Assembly (NCBI RefSeq): GCF_006569185.2
Contig: NZ_VIGC02000019.1
Location: 56,657 to 120,656 of the forward strand
Direction: 5' to 3'
DNA length: 64,000 nucleotides
Source of the DNA: Litorilinea aerophila
GTDB taxonomy: Bacteria; Chloroflexota; Anaerolineae; Caldilineales; Caldilineaceae
Numbering within the stretch: position 1 is the stretch's first letter; the number at the start of each line of letters is the position of its first letter. The notes under the pieces were generated by a model, which was not told the DNA's origin, searched no databases, and worked only from the letters and a program-made list of their open reading frames with translations. Shown piece by piece: positions 55,580 to 64,000 of this stretch. Made by a program: the position numbers and the translations under genes.

Positions 55580-56953
55580 CTACGGCTGGCTGCGACGTAC
55601 CCAGGGGCCTGCCTCCTGGGCCGCCAGGAAAGCCAGCTCGCTCACGGTGGGGTGGGCGCCGGCAACCTCGGCCAGTTGCTCCACCGTCGCCCCCCAGGCG
55701 ATGGCCAGGGCCACTGGGGCCAGCACGTCGGCCGCGTGGGGGCCCACCGCCACACCGCCCACCACCCGGCGGTCGTGTTTGTCGTAGGCCAGCTCTACGA
55801 AGCCGTCGCCCTCGGCCAGCAGATGCCCCTTCAGGCCCGCGGTGAAGGGCAACCGTACCGTCAGGAGCTGGTTGCTGGCTGTCTGAAGGGTGCCCACCTG
55901 GGCCACCTGGGGTTCGCAGTAAACCGCATGGACGACCGTCTCTGGCCGGAAGGGAGGCGTGGGGAGGCCCAGGGCATGTCGAGCCGCGATACGGGCCTGG
56001 GCCGTGGCCCGGTTGGCCAGCATGGGCGCGCCCGTGGCATCGCCCACCGCGTAGATGCCCGGTACCCTGGTCTGGCCGTAGGCGTCGGTCTCCAGTCCAC
56101 CGCCCGGGCCTGGGGAAAGCCCCGCCGCGTCCAGGGCCAGGCGCGCCAGGTCGGGCGTGCGGCCGATGGCCAGGAAGGCCATGCTGCCGGTATGGCGGCC
56201 CCCATCCCGGGTGATCACTGTGATGCCGGCCTCGTTTCGTTCAATGGCTGTGGCGGGCTGACCAATGGCCAGGTCCACCCCGCGGCGGGCCATGACATCT
56301 GCCAGGAAGCGGCCCACATCAGGCGCAAAGCGGGGCAGGATGCCGGCCTGATCCAGGACCCAGGTCACCCGAAGGCCCAGGCGGTTGAAGAGATAGGCGA
56401 ACTCGGTGCCGGTGGCGCCGCCGCCGACCACCACCACGTCCGGCGGCAGTTGGGCCAGATGGCTGGCAAAGCGGGGCGCGAGGATCCGCTCCCCGTCGGG
56501 CTGCATCCCCGGCGGAAAGCGAGGCACCGATCCGGTGGCGACGATGACGGCATCGGCGTGGACGGTGTGGGTGAAATCCTGGGCTTGCACTGTGAGGGAA
56601 TGGGGGCCGCTGAAGGCCGCGACACCGTTGAGCAGCTCCACGCCCAGCCGGCGCAGGCTGGCCGCCTGCTGCTCGTTCCACGCGGCTGTGACAGCGCGGA
56701 TGCGGGCCAACACGGCCTGGGGATCGGGCCGGGCGCCCGTCACCACTGTACCCAGTTGGGCGGCCTCCTGGAACAGGCCGTAGGTGTCTGCCGCCGTCAG
56801 CCAGACCTTGCTGGGCGTCAGGCTGTGCCAGCCGGCGCGACCGCCCACAGGGCCTTCGCCGATCAGGGTGACCTGGGCGCCGGCCCGGGCGGCAACTGTG
56901 GCCGCTTCGATGCCGGCCGGCCCATTGCCGATGATGGCGATCCGTTGGGTCAT
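55580..56953 (-). CDS. FAD/NAD(P)-dependent flavoprotein of the lipoamide dehydrogenase family lacking redox cysteines
   Basis: 457 residues from the ATG at 56953 with AGAGGAG upstream. Class I pyridine nucleotide-disulfide oxidoreductase fold: IAIIGNGPAGIEAATVAARA for FAD, VVVVGGGATGTEFAYLFNRL for NAD(P), RVPGIYAVGDATG for FAD ribityl, and HPTVSE near the C terminus. Where relatives have GGTCLNVGCIPSK, this reads GGRAGWHSLTPSK, so both active cysteines are replaced. It cannot perform classical disulfide exchange; a transhydrogenase-like or quinone-reducing role is possible. Divergent from the sigma gene. Confidence 0.88.
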   Translation of the reverse strand: MTQRIAIIGNGPAGIEAATVAARAGAQVTLIGEGPVGGRAGWHSLTPSKVWLTAADTYGLFQEAAQLGTVVTGARPDPQAVLARIRAVTAAWNEQQAASLRRLGVELLNGVAAFSGPHSLTVQAQDFTHTVHADAVIVATGSVPRFPPGMQPDGERILAPRFASHLAQLPPDVVVVGGGATGTEFAYLFNRLGLRVTWVLDQAGILPRFAPDVGRFLADVMARRGVDLAIGQPATAIERNEAGITVITRDGGRHTGSMAFLAIGRTPDLARLALDAAGLSPGPGGGLETDAYGQTRVPGIYAVGDATGAPMLANRATAQARIAARHALGLPTPPFRPETVVHAVYCEPQVAQVGTLQTASNQLLTVRLPFTAGLKGHLLAEGDGFVELAYDKHDRRVVGGVAVGPHAADVLAPVALAIAWGATVEQLAEVAGAHPTVSELAFLAAQEAGPWVRRSQP

Positions 56954-57112
56954 CTGTATGCTCCTCTGGCGTGGCATGGATTCGTCTGATGAATTCCGGC
57001 AGACGTGGGGTCTATGTCCTCGTGTGGCGGTGGCACGGGCACCCCTGTCCCGCCGGAAAGCTGATCCCTGGGGCGAATGAATGCCCGACTGTACTGGCCC
57101 GGGGATCAGGCC

Positions 57113-57118
57113 TATAAT
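57113..57118 (+). promoter_or_regulatory. consensus -10 box upstream of the sigma factor gene
   Basis: TATAAT at 57113-57118 within GGCCTATAATGGGG; no good -35 at the right spacing. The start would be near 57125, giving a leader of about 130 bases to the ATG at 57257. Confidence 0.4.
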
Positions 57119-57256
57119 GGGGTACATTACCACCACTCTGCCGGGAAGTCGAGTGAAAGGCGTCCCATTTGGGGCGGGACCATGGTCTGGCAACGGTGGC
57201 CCAGGAAATGGGCGCCCAACGAATAAGCCAGCTTTTGCAGGGGAGAAGGATAAGCC

Positions 57257-57886
57257 ATGGATGCCAGCGAGCAGGTGCAGGAACAACAACTGGTGGCGCG
57301 GGCCCAGCAGGGCGATCCGGCTGCCCTGGCCGCCATCGTGGAGGCTCACCAGCAGCGGATCTACCACGTGGCCCTGCGCATGTGTGGCAACCCCCAGGAT
57401 GCCGAAGAGACGTTGCAGGAGACGTTCCTGAAGGCCATCCAGGCTTTGCCCCGCTTCGAAGGGCGCTCTCGTCTTTCCACCTGGCTCTACCGAATCGCCT
57501 CGAACCTCTGCCTGATGCAGCGCCGGCGGGACGCGGCGGAGCCCCTGCACTTTTCGGTGGACGTCGCGGCCGATGGCTCGGATGGCGAAGCAGAAGATCT
57601 CTTTCCGCCCACGTTGGTGGACTGGTCGTACGATCCCGACGCCCTCCTGCTGGATGCCGAGCTGCGTCAGGTGATGGAAGAGGCCATCGGCCAGCTTCCG
57701 CCCAAGCTGCGGTTGGTCTTCATCTGGCGAGATCTGGAAGGGCTGTCCACCGGGGAGGTGGCGGAGGTGTTAGGCATCTCGGAGAGCGCAGTGAAGGTCC
57801 GATTACATCGGGCCCGCCTGCAGCTGCGGGAGCGTCTGTCGGCGTATTTCGCCGAACGGCCCCAGAAAGGAGACACCCATGGATGA
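57257..57886 (+). CDS. ECF-type RNA polymerase sigma factor
   Basis: 209 residues. Region 2 (QLVARAQQGDPAALAAIVEA, then DAEETLQETFLKAIQALPRF and STWLYRIASNLCLMQRRRDA) and region 4 (AIGQLPPKLRLVFIWRDLEG, EVAEVLGISESAVKVRLHRA) are joined by an acidic linker of about 45 residues, longer than usual. No region 1 or 3, so an extracytoplasmic-function type. The stop overlaps the start of a zinc-finger anti-sigma gene. Regulon unknown. Confidence 0.95.
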   Translation: MDASEQVQEQQLVARAQQGDPAALAAIVEAHQQRIYHVALRMCGNPQDAEETLQETFLKAIQALPRFEGRSRLSTWLYRIASNLCLMQRRRDAAEPLHFSVDVAADGSDGEAEDLFPPTLVDWSYDPDALLLDAELRQVMEEAIGQLPPKLRLVFIWRDLEGLSTGEVAEVLGISESAVKVRLHRARLQLRERLSAYFAERPQKGDTHG

Positions 57887-58121
57887 GCGTCGCTGTCGGC
57901 AATGGCTGGGCGAACTGTCCGCTTACCTGGACGGGGAGTTGGCGCAGGAGCTCTGCGCGGAACTGGAACGGCATCTGCAAGATTGCCCCGACTGTCAGGT
58001 GGTGGTGGATACCCTGGCCCGCACCGTTACCCTGTATCGAGTCCTGCCGGCCCCTGGTCTGCCTGATGGAGCCCGGCAACGCCTCTTCCATCGACTGCAT
58101 CTGGACAGCCTGGGCGATTGA
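57879..58121 (+). CDS. zinc-finger anti-sigma factor (zf-HC2 type)
   Basis: 80 residues. MDERRCRQWLGELSAYLDGE then ERHLQDCPDCQ gives the His-x3-Cys-x2-Cys zinc site of ZAS anti-sigma domains, with an upstream Cys near residue 6. No membrane helix follows, so it is a soluble ZAS protein, which in other bacteria can respond to redox state. Overlaps the sigma gene by eight bases with AAAGGAG inside that gene. Confidence 0.9.
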   Translation: MDERRCRQWLGELSAYLDGELAQELCAELERHLQDCPDCQVVVDTLARTVTLYRVLPAPGLPDGARQRLFHRLHLDSLGD

Positions 58122-58389
58122 GCCTGGCGGGTGCACCCGGTCCATCGGCTCATCTGCCTGACGGCCCCCTTTGTCGCTGCCTTCTGACATTTTCATCCCC
58201 AAGGCCCCGGCCGATGTAACCTTTGACGACTATTTGCATCTAAATCAGAAGAAGGGTGCCCCATCCTGGGGCGCGCCAGATAACCGTTGGCGGTGAATCG
58301 GCTGGCCATGGAAACAGCAAGCCTGCCCGGTTCGAATGCCGACCCAAGCATGAGACTACATGAGATCATCAGAGACGAAGGAGAAGATC
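58122..58389. other. spacer between anti-sigma and PDO genes
   Basis: 268 bases with no gene. TTTGACGACTATTTGCATC near 58224 offers a -35-like TTGACG but no clear -10. AGGAGAAGATC directly before 58390 is the PDO ribosome site. Confidence 0.3.
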
Positions 58390-59043
58390 ATGGCGTTACT
58401 GAATGAAGACATCCAGGAGCAGGTTCGCAAGGAATTCGAACAGTTGGAGGGAAAGGTCAAGCTGGTCGTCTTTACCCAGGAAGTGGAATGCCAGTATTGC
58501 CAGGAAACCCGGGAGCTGGTGGAGGAAGTGGCCGCCCTGTCCGACAAGTTGACGGTGGAGGTCTACGACTTCGTCGCCGACAAGGAGCAGGCCGAAGCCT
58601 ACGGCATCGACAAAATCCCGGCGGTGGCCATCCTGGCCGATGGGGACACCCCCAAGGATTACGGGATCCGCTTCTATGGCATCCCGTCTGGCTATGAGTT
58701 CAGCACCCTGATCGAGGACATCGTCATGGTTTCCCGGCGGGAGTCGGGGCTGAGCGAGGCCACCCGGCAGAAATTGGCCCAGCTGACGGAACCCCTGCAC
58801 CTGCAGGTCTTCGTGACGCCTACCTGCCCCTACTGCCCCCGGGCCGTTCGCCTGGCCCACATGATGGCCCTGGAGAGCGACCTGGTCAAGGCGGACATGG
58901 TGGAGGCCATCGAGTTCCCCCACCTGTCGGCCCGTTACAATGTCATGGGCGTGCCCCGCACGGTGATCAACGACAAGGAGTTCATCGAAGGCGCCGTGCC
59001 CGAGGCCATGCTCATGGCCCGGATTCAAGAGGCGGTCAATTAG
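58390..59043 (+). CDS. glutaredoxin-like protein disulfide oxidoreductase (PDO), two thioredoxin folds
   Basis: 217 residues from the ATG at 58390, with AAGGAGAAGATC upstream. Two tandem thioredoxin-like domains. The first active site is C34-Q-Y-C37, the second C146-P-Y-C149, with cis-proline segments KIPAVA and GVPRTV. This matches PDO of thermophilic archaea and bacteria, which forms and isomerises disulfides in the cytoplasm. Both active sites are intact. It follows the sigma/anti-sigma pair, though with a 268-base gap. Confidence 0.92.
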   Translation: MALLNEDIQEQVRKEFEQLEGKVKLVVFTQEVECQYCQETRELVEEVAALSDKLTVEVYDFVADKEQAEAYGIDKIPAVAILADGDTPKDYGIRFYGIPSGYEFSTLIEDIVMVSRRESGLSEATRQKLAQLTEPLHLQVFVTPTCPYCPRAVRLAHMMALESDLVKADMVEAIEFPHLSARYNVMGVPRTVINDKEFIEGAVPEAMLMARIQEAVN

Positions 59044-59099
59044 CACGGGCTGGTGTCAATAGGCCAGGGGAGCTGAGGGGGCGTAGTACGGGTTTCCAC

Positions 59100-59425
59100 C
59101 TGCGCCACTATCTTTGCAGAGCCGCACGGTGGTGCCCGGAAGGGCGCCCGTTCCCGTAGGGGCGGGCCGCCGTGCCCGCCCGCTGTCGAACCAGCCACCC
59201 ACGGCGGGCCAGAGACCCGCCCTACGCACGTGTTGCACCCAATCCGGACAGGTGCAGGGACGGCAACGGCTGCGCAGCGACTGGGTCGGCATCCTCAGAG
59301 GCCGACTCCGCGTGGCGGTGGTGATTCCTTTGAGGAGTGCGCATCCTCAGATGCGCACTCGCCCTACGCGGCGTTGTCTGTGTAATCCGTGTTATCTGTG
59401 CAATCTGTGGCTGAAAATAAAGTGC
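59100..59425. repeat. mixed R4, R2 and R3 repeat region
   Basis: R4 words (GTAGGGGCGGGCCGCCGTGC, GCCAGAGACCCGCCCTACGC) at 59155-59225, then R2-like modules GGTCGGCATCCTCAGAGG and GCGCATCCTCAGATGCGC (59284-59360), then R3 words TGTGTAATCCGTGTTATCTG and GCAATCTGTGGCTG (59378-59413). The whole 420-base gap between PDO and meaB is repeat sequence; I see no gene. Confidence 0.75.
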
Positions 59426-59466
59426 AAAGATAGTGAGTGCATCGACCCCTCTGATTTCCGGTGAAT

Positions 59467-60534
59467 TTACGCTTCCTGGGACGAGACAGCCGCGCCGGTC
59501 AGGGTCGCCAGCAACTGTTGGGCCGCGCTGTAGGGATCCTGGCGGCGCTGGCGTACCGTGTCCACCAGATCTTGCAGCGCCTGGGCAGGGAGCTCCCGGG
59601 CCATCCGTTGCGCCAGGGTGGCGCGTACGATATTTTCCAGGCTGTGGGCGATGCGCGCCCGTTCTCGTACATCCAGCTCGCCGCTCTCCTGCAGCCAGTC
59701 GCGGTGGGCCTCGATCCGGCCGCACAGCGCCTCCACGCCGTGGCCGGTCGTGGCCACCGTCTTCAGCACCGTGACCGTCCAGCCCGCCTGTGGCGAAGGG
59801 GATGAAGCCGCGGGGAGCTCCATGGAGAGCAGATGGCCGTGGTGGCGCACCGTGCGGGTGCCGCCACGGCCCATCTCCAGCATGGCCTCCAGGGCCTTGA
59901 CGGTGCGGTCGGTTCCCGGCAGGTCGGCCTTGTTCACCACCAGGATGTCCCCAATTTCCAGGATGCCGGCCTTGATGGCCTGCACCTCATCGCCCAGGCC
60001 GGGGGCTTCCACCACCACGGTAGTGTGGGCCGTGGTGGCGATTTCCACCTCCGCCTGGCCCACGCCCACCGTCTCCACCACGATGCGGTCGAAGCCAGCG
60101 GCGTCCAGCAGCGTGATCACGTCGCCGGTGGTCTTGCTCAGACCACCCAGGTTGCCCCGGGTGGCCATGCTACGGATGAACACCCCGGGGTCGCCGCTGA
60201 GGGCGCGCATCCGTACCCGGTCCCCCAGGAGGGCGCCGCCGCTGAAGGGGCTGGTGGGGTCTACGGCTACCACGGCCACGGTCAGGCCCCGGGCCCGATA
60301 GGCCTGGACCAGGGCGGTCACCAGGGTGGATTTTCCCGTGCCCGGGGCGCCAGTGATGCCGATGAGGTGGGCGTGGCCCGTGTGGGGAAAAAGGGCCTGG
60401 AGGAGGGCCTGGGCATCTGGCGCTTCATCTTCGATGCGGCTGATGGCCCGGGCCAGGAGGAGGCGATTCCCCTGGCGTATTCCTGCCACCAGCGTGGCCA
60501 CATCCGGGGAGGGGCGCGCTTTGACGGGGGCCAT
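59467..60534 (-). CDS. meaB: MeaB/ArgK-type GTPase, chaperone of methylmalonyl-CoA mutase
   Basis: 355 residues. G3E P-loop GTPase: GITGAPGTGKSTLVTAL (Walker A near 60), AVVAVDPTSPFSGGALLGDR, MATRGNLGGLSKTTGD, VETVGVGQAEVEIA and the base-recognition NKAD in ILVVNKADLPG. MeaB protects and reloads the adenosylcobalamin cofactor of methylmalonyl-CoA mutase. It begins directly after the stop codon of the B12-binding subunit, one operon. Confidence 0.95.
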   Translation of the reverse strand: MAPVKARPSPDVATLVAGIRQGNRLLLARAISRIEDEAPDAQALLQALFPHTGHAHLIGITGAPGTGKSTLVTALVQAYRARGLTVAVVAVDPTSPFSGGALLGDRVRMRALSGDPGVFIRSMATRGNLGGLSKTTGDVITLLDAAGFDRIVVETVGVGQAEVEIATTAHTTVVVEAPGLGDEVQAIKAGILEIGDILVVNKADLPGTDRTVKALEAMLEMGRGGTRTVRHHGHLLSMELPAASSPSPQAGWTVTVLKTVATTGHGVEALCGRIEAHRDWLQESGELDVRERARIAHSLENIVRATLAQRMARELPAQALQDLVDTVRQRRQDPYSAAQQLLATLTGAAVSSQEA

Positions 60535-60942
60535 CTAGGCGGCCACCTGGCCCACGGCCTGGTGAATGAAGTCCACAATGGCCTGGGTGGGTGTGCCCGG
60601 GCCGAAGACGGCGCTGACGCCGGCAGCGCGCAGCTTTTCCACGTCCTCCTCGGGAATGATGCCCCCCACCAGCACCACCACGTCTTCCTGCCCCTGGGCC
60701 CGGAGCAGTTCCACCACCTTGGGGCAGAGGGTCATGTGGGCGCCGCTGAGGATGCTCAGCCCCACCACATCCACATCTTCCTGCAGGGCTGCTTCCGCGA
60801 TCATCTGGGGGGTCTGGCGAATGCCGGTGTAGATGACCTCAAAACCGGCATCCCGCAGGGCGCGGGCGATCACCTTCGCGCCCCGATCGTGGCCGTCCAG
60901 CCCCGGTTTGGCTACCAGTACTCGGATCTTCCGCTCCACCAT
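60535..60942 (-). CDS. cobalamin-binding subunit of methylmalonyl-CoA-type mutase
   Basis: 135 residues. [20 protein letters not shown] contains the DxHxxG motif whose His is the lower axial ligand of cobalt. [16 protein letters not shown] and [14 protein letters not shown] complete the B12 domain. Equals the separate small subunit (McmA2 type) found in archaea and some bacteria; the large catalytic subunit is not in the window. Directly upstream of meaB with no gap. Confidence 0.94.
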   Translation of the reverse strand: MVERKIRVLVAKPGLDGHDRGAKVIARALRDAGFEVIYTGIRQTPQMIAEAALQEDVDVVGLSILSGAHMTLCPKVVELLRAQGQEDVVVLVGGIIPEEDVEKLRAAGVSAVFGPGTPTQAIVDFIHQAVGQVAA

Positions 60943-61145
60943 GGGTTTGCTCCTGAATCGTGTCTTTCATGTCCCATTCGTCCGTCCATGGGCCGGTACA
61001 GCCTGGCAAAACCATCGTCGCGTTTTTGCCGGGGGCTGCCCGGGCCGACGGGCGTATCTGGGAATGCCATTGTACCATCGGTTGGCGTCCGGCGCATCAC
61101 CGCGCGCGGCCATTGGGCGATCCTGGCAGGTCACTTTTGTGCTGG

Positions 61146-61174
61146 TTGATGATTGGCGTAATTTGGTTTAGTAT
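61146..61174 (+). promoter_or_regulatory. promoter for the glgC pair
   Basis: TTGATG (61146-61151), a 17-base spacer and TAGTAT (61169-61174). The start would be near 61181, about 47 bases before the glgC ATG. Confidence 0.65.
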
Positions 61175-61227
61175 ATAGACGCATCTAACCTGCCTCTGTT
61201 CATCCAGCATCTACTCGAGAGGCCGCC

Positions 61228-62484
61228 ATGAAAACCATTGCCATGATTCTGGCGGGGGGTGAGGGAACCCGCCTGACCGTTCTGTCGGAGGCACGTGCCA
61301 AGCCGGCTGTGCCCTTCGCGGGCAAGTTCCGGATTATCGACTTCCCCCTCAGCAACTGCGTCAACAGCGGGATCTATACGGTGGGCGTGTTGACCCAGTA
61401 CCGCCCCCACAGCCTGAATGAACACATCGGCATCGGTAAACCCTGGGATCTGGACCGCAGCCGTGGGGGGGTACGTCTGCTGCAGCCTTACCAGCGGCGC
61501 CGTGGCCAGCAATGGTATGCGGGCACCGCCGATGCCATCTACCAGAACATGGACTACATCTGGGAACACCGGGCCGACACCGTCCTGATCCTCTCCGGCG
61601 ATCACATCTACAAGATGAATTACATGCCCATGATCGAATACCACTGGGCTGTGGGCGCAGACTTGACCATCGCCGTGATGCCGGTTCCCATCGAAGAGGC
61701 CCACCGCTTTGGCATCATGCAGACCGACGACGAGCAACGCATCATTCAGTTCTACGAAAAACCCAAAGAGCGGGATAAAGGCAACCTGGCCTCCATGGGC
61801 ATCTATGTGTTCAACGCCCACACCCTGGAAAGACGCCTGAGCGAAGGGGGGCCGGAAAACCCCCGCATCGACTTCGGCAAAGATGTGATTCCGGCCATGA
61901 TCGCAGAAGGTGACCGGGTCTTCGCCTACCGGTATGAAGGTTATTGGGTGGACGTGGGTACGGTGGATTCCTACTGGGCCACCAACCTGGATCTGCTCAA
62001 GCCCGAACCAGCGTTGGATCTCTACACCGACAAATGGCCCATCCACACCAAATCCGAAGAGCGCCCAGCCGCCAAATTCGGCCCCCAGTCCAAGGTGGTC
62101 AGCAGCATGATCTCCAACGGCTGTGTCATCCGCGGGCTGGTGGTCAACAGCGTCCTCAGCCCGGGGGTCTACGTCAGCCCTGGCGCCGTGGTCAAGGACA
62201 GCGTGGTCATGAACGACACCTGGATTGGTCCCGGCGCCCGGCTGGAGAAGGTGGTGGTGGACAAACAGGTGATGATCGGTGCCGGCGCCGTGGTGGGCAC
62301 CGGGGATGAGTCGGTGCCCAACGAACAGATGCCCGACAAGCTCTACACCGGCATTTCGGTCATCGGCAAGGGCGCCTATATCCCCGACGGAGCCCAGATC
62401 GGGCGCAATGTGTTGATCAATAGCAACCGAGACGAAAAAGACTTCCCGGCGGACGGCATCGTCGCGGATGGGAAGACCATTTAG
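61228..62484 (+). CDS. glgC: glucose-1-phosphate adenylyltransferase (ADP-glucose pyrophosphorylase)
   Basis: 418 residues. Makes ADP-glucose from ATP and glucose 1-phosphate, the committed step of glycogen synthesis. The nucleotide loop [20 protein letters not shown] followed by PAVPF keeps the catalytic Arg and Lys. Also seen are [44 protein letters not shown] with the metal Asp, [10 protein letters not shown], and a C-terminal left-handed beta-helix (about 290-410). Upstream promoter at 61146. A paralogue follows after 23 bases. Confidence 0.96.
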   Translation: MKTIAMILAGGEGTRLTVLSEARAKPAVPFAGKFRIIDFPLSNCVNSGIYTVGVLTQYRPHSLNEHIGIGKPWDLDRSRGGVRLLQPYQRRRGQQWYAGTADAIYQNMDYIWEHRADTVLILSGDHIYKMNYMPMIEYHWAVGADLTIAVMPVPIEEAHRFGIMQTDDEQRIIQFYEKPKERDKGNLASMGIYVFNAHTLERRLSEGGPENPRIDFGKDVIPAMIAEGDRVFAYRYEGYWVDVGTVDSYWATNLDLLKPEPALDLYTDKWPIHTKSEERPAAKFGPQSKVVSSMISNGCVIRGLVVNSVLSPGVYVSPGAVVKDSVVMNDTWIGPGARLEKVVVDKQVMIGAGAVVGTGDESVPNEQMPDKLYTGISVIGKGAYIPDGAQIGRNVLINSNRDEKDFPADGIVADGKTI

Positions 62485-62507
62485 CCGACTCCATCGCGAG
62501 GTGTACC

Positions 62508-63767
62508 ATGACCCGAGCCTTTGCCATGATCATGGCCGGCGGTTCCAGCGAAAGCCTGAGCGTGCTGACGGAAGTCCGGGCGGAACCGGCTGTGCCCTTC
62601 GGCGGTAAGTTTCGCCTGATCGACTTCCCCCTGAGCAACTGTGTCAACAGCGACATCTACAATGTGGCCGTCCTCACCCAATATCGTCCCCGTAGCCTGA
62701 ACGATCACATCGGCATCGGCAAGCCCTGGGACCTGGACCGGGCCACCGGCGGCGTGCGCCTGCTCCAGCCCTATCGGGGCGGCCCCTATGGGGACTGGCA
62801 ACAGGGCACCGCGGACGCGGTGCGCCGCAACCTGGACTTCGTGCAGCTCCAGCAGGAAGAGCATGTCCTGATCCTGGCCGGGGATCACATCTACCTCATG
62901 GACTACCGGCCCATGCTCTACCAGCACATCCAGAGCAACGCCGACCTGACCGTGGCCGTGCGGCGGGTCAACCCCTACGAAACCCACCGCTTTGGCATTG
63001 TCTCTGTGGGAGCCGAAAATCGCATCGTTGAATTTCAAGAGAAGCCCAAGCGCTCCCGGGAGACCCTGGCTTCCATGGGGATCTACATCTTCCGCAAAGA
63101 GGTGCTGGTGGAGGTGCTGGAGAACAGCGACTACATCGACTTCGGCAGCCACGTGTTGCCGGGCATGTTGCAAGCTTCCTACGCCATCCACGCCTACACC
63201 TTCCCCGGCTACTGGGCCGACGTGGGCACGATCCAGGCCTACTGGGAAGCCAACATGAGCCTGCTGGCCGAAAACCCGGCCCTGGATCTCTACGACCCAG
63301 AGTGGGTGGTCCACACCCGCAGCGAGGAGCGGGCGCCGGTGAAGATCGGCCCCAACGCCCAGGTCAACGGCAATCTCCTCTCCAACGGCTGCCGGGTGGA
63401 CGGTCTGGTGGAGCGGAGCGTGCTCTCCCCCGGCGTCTACGTGGCGGAAGGCGCCGTGGTGCGAGACAGCATCATCCTGAACGACACGGTCATCGAAGCA
63501 GGCGCGGTGGTGGATCGGGCCATCATCGACAAAGGGGTGGTGGTGGGGGCCGGCGCCCGGGTGGGCGACGGCGACGACAACACCCCCAACGAGGCCATGC
63601 CCCAGCAGATCAACACCGGGCTCACCCTGGTGGGCAAGCAGTCGGTCATCCCTCCAAACCTGGTCATCGGCCGCAACGTGGTGGTCCACGCCTACAGCGA
63701 CGCCAAGGCCTTCGGCAAGCGCAAAAAGGTCCCCAGCGGCGCCGACATTGGCAAGAACCTGCGCTGA
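62508..63767 (+). CDS. GlgC paralogue with degenerate active site, probable regulatory subunit (GlgD-like)
   Basis: 419 residues, close relative of the preceding GlgC across its whole length ([42 protein letters not shown]-terminal beta-helix). The catalytic loop is altered: GGEGTRL is GGSSESL and AKPAVPF is AEPAVPF, so the catalytic Arg and Lys are lost. By analogy with GlgC-GlgD of Firmicutes and the plant large subunit it probably joins GlgC in a heterotetramer and tunes regulation. Spacing and order show one operon. Confidence 0.9.
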   Translation: MTRAFAMIMAGGSSESLSVLTEVRAEPAVPFGGKFRLIDFPLSNCVNSDIYNVAVLTQYRPRSLNDHIGIGKPWDLDRATGGVRLLQPYRGGPYGDWQQGTADAVRRNLDFVQLQQEEHVLILAGDHIYLMDYRPMLYQHIQSNADLTVAVRRVNPYETHRFGIVSVGAENRIVEFQEKPKRSRETLASMGIYIFRKEVLVEVLENSDYIDFGSHVLPGMLQASYAIHAYTFPGYWADVGTIQAYWEANMSLLAENPALDLYDPEWVVHTRSEERAPVKIGPNAQVNGNLLSNGCRVDGLVERSVLSPGVYVAEGAVVRDSIILNDTVIEAGAVVDRAIIDKGVVVGAGARVGDGDDNTPNEAMPQQINTGLTLVGKQSVIPPNLVIGRNVVVHAYSDAKAFGKRKKVPSGADIGKNLR

Positions 63768-63785
63768 CCGCCGCTCTGGCTTGAA

Positions 63786-63827
63786 AATAGGGATGGGGAA
63801 GCGAACCCCGCTTCCCCATTTTGCTTT
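63786..63827 (+). terminator. terminator after the glgC pair
   Basis: ATGGGGAAGCG (63793-63803) and CGCTTCCCCAT (63809-63819) form a perfect 11-base stem with a five-base loop, followed by TTTGCTTT. It begins about 20 bases after the stop codon. Confidence 0.85.
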
Positions 63828-64000
63828 GGCTCATCTACCACGGCTGTGCGCTGCCTGCCCTGGTTTCGCAGGAAACCAAACAGGTTCGCACACATCGGGG
63901 AGATGCGCCTTTGCGTTTCTGGTCTTCTCGCTGGATTCCCCGGGCAGATGTTCCGCGTCCAGGCGCTGTCAACCGCCGGCGGCCTTGGCCTGATAGCCCA
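63828..64000. other. right-edge intergenic sequence
   Basis: 173 bases without a supported gene. A minus-strand frame ending at 63969 (GYQAKAAGG then stop) could be the C terminus of a gene lying outside the window, but too little is visible. An R5-like word GCGCCTTTGCGTT occurs at 63905. Confidence 0.3.

Noticed and set aside
57169..58161. 330-codon frame overlapping the sigma and anti-sigma genes
   Set aside because: Other-frame shadow; the sigma and zinc-finger proteins in the true frames are unambiguous.
63969..64000. C terminus of a minus-strand gene at the right edge
   Set aside because: Only ten codons are visible, not enough to support a gene.

Overview
The window is GC-rich, densely coded bacterial chromosome. 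Gene content suggests a member of the Chloroflexota, probably of the Caldilineae/Anaerolineae type (inference from gene families; no 16S gene is present). Pointers are a bacterial core set (PNPase, S15, UvrB, gyrase A, GatB, ClpS) beside an archaeal-type motility operon, a two-domain protein disulfide oxidoreductase typical of thermophiles, paired GlgC-like genes, MeaB with a separate B12-binding mutase subunit, and several families of short interspersed repeats.

Layout. 1-2.9 kb: pnp (3' end outside the window) and rpsO on the minus strand, with terminator, structured leader and promoter. 3-9.5 kb: recD2, a sugar isomerase-like TIM barrel, a hypothetical gene, a Nudix/Tat-lipoprotein pair, a molybdopterin-domain protein and clpS. 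9.7-21.5 kb is the most notable region. On the minus strand lie a PilN-like gene, a PilO-TPR-LysM fusion gene, then archaellin flaB, flaD/E, flaG, flaF, a CheY-like receiver, flaH, flaI and flaJ, ending in an unrecognised Pro/Gln-rich membrane protein coupled to flaJ. This is an essentially complete archaellum (archaeal flagellum) gene set in a bacterium, next to candidate cell-wall anchoring proteins. 21.5-31.5 kb: uvrB, gyrA with a long basic tail, an AIM24-family gene, an OmpR-type two-component system and two small membrane proteins.

31.6-38.4 kb: a methyl-cycle cluster mtnA, LOG-like, pfkB-family kinase, GNAT, ahcY, metK. It is preceded by a 340-nt leader that has its own promoter, alternative stems and an intrinsic terminator, so it is a candidate riboswitch or attenuator. 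38.5-42.2 kb: a DUF5107-like lipoprotein and a TPR/TolB-like propeller protein. 42.3-42.6 kb: tRNA-Pro, tRNA-Gly, tRNA-Met. 42.9-49.5 kb: gatB, a TPR-lytic transglycosylase, fbp with a structured leader, and a PH-like membrane protein. 49.7-53 kb: an AAA ATPase fused to an OmpR-type winged helix, a GAF histidine kinase and an SPW membrane protein. 53.8-64 kb: an acyl-adenylating enzyme, a flavoprotein lacking redox cysteines, an ECF sigma/anti-sigma pair, PDO, meaB with a B12-binding subunit, glgC and a degenerate glgC paralogue.

Repeats. Family R1 (about 85-96 bp, partly palindromic) has four copies. Three sit at stop codons of clpS, flaG and the LOG gene; one is inserted in frame inside the GNAT gene. 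Family R2 (about 100 bp with inverted GGCATC-CTCAGATGC modules) has two good copies and one degenerate copy. Family R3 is built of AATCTGTG words, R4 of GGGCGGGCACGGGGGCCCGC-type GC-rich arrays including a 165-bp tandem duplication, and R5 of CTTTGCGCC words. No CRISPR array, transposase, integrase or rRNA gene was seen.
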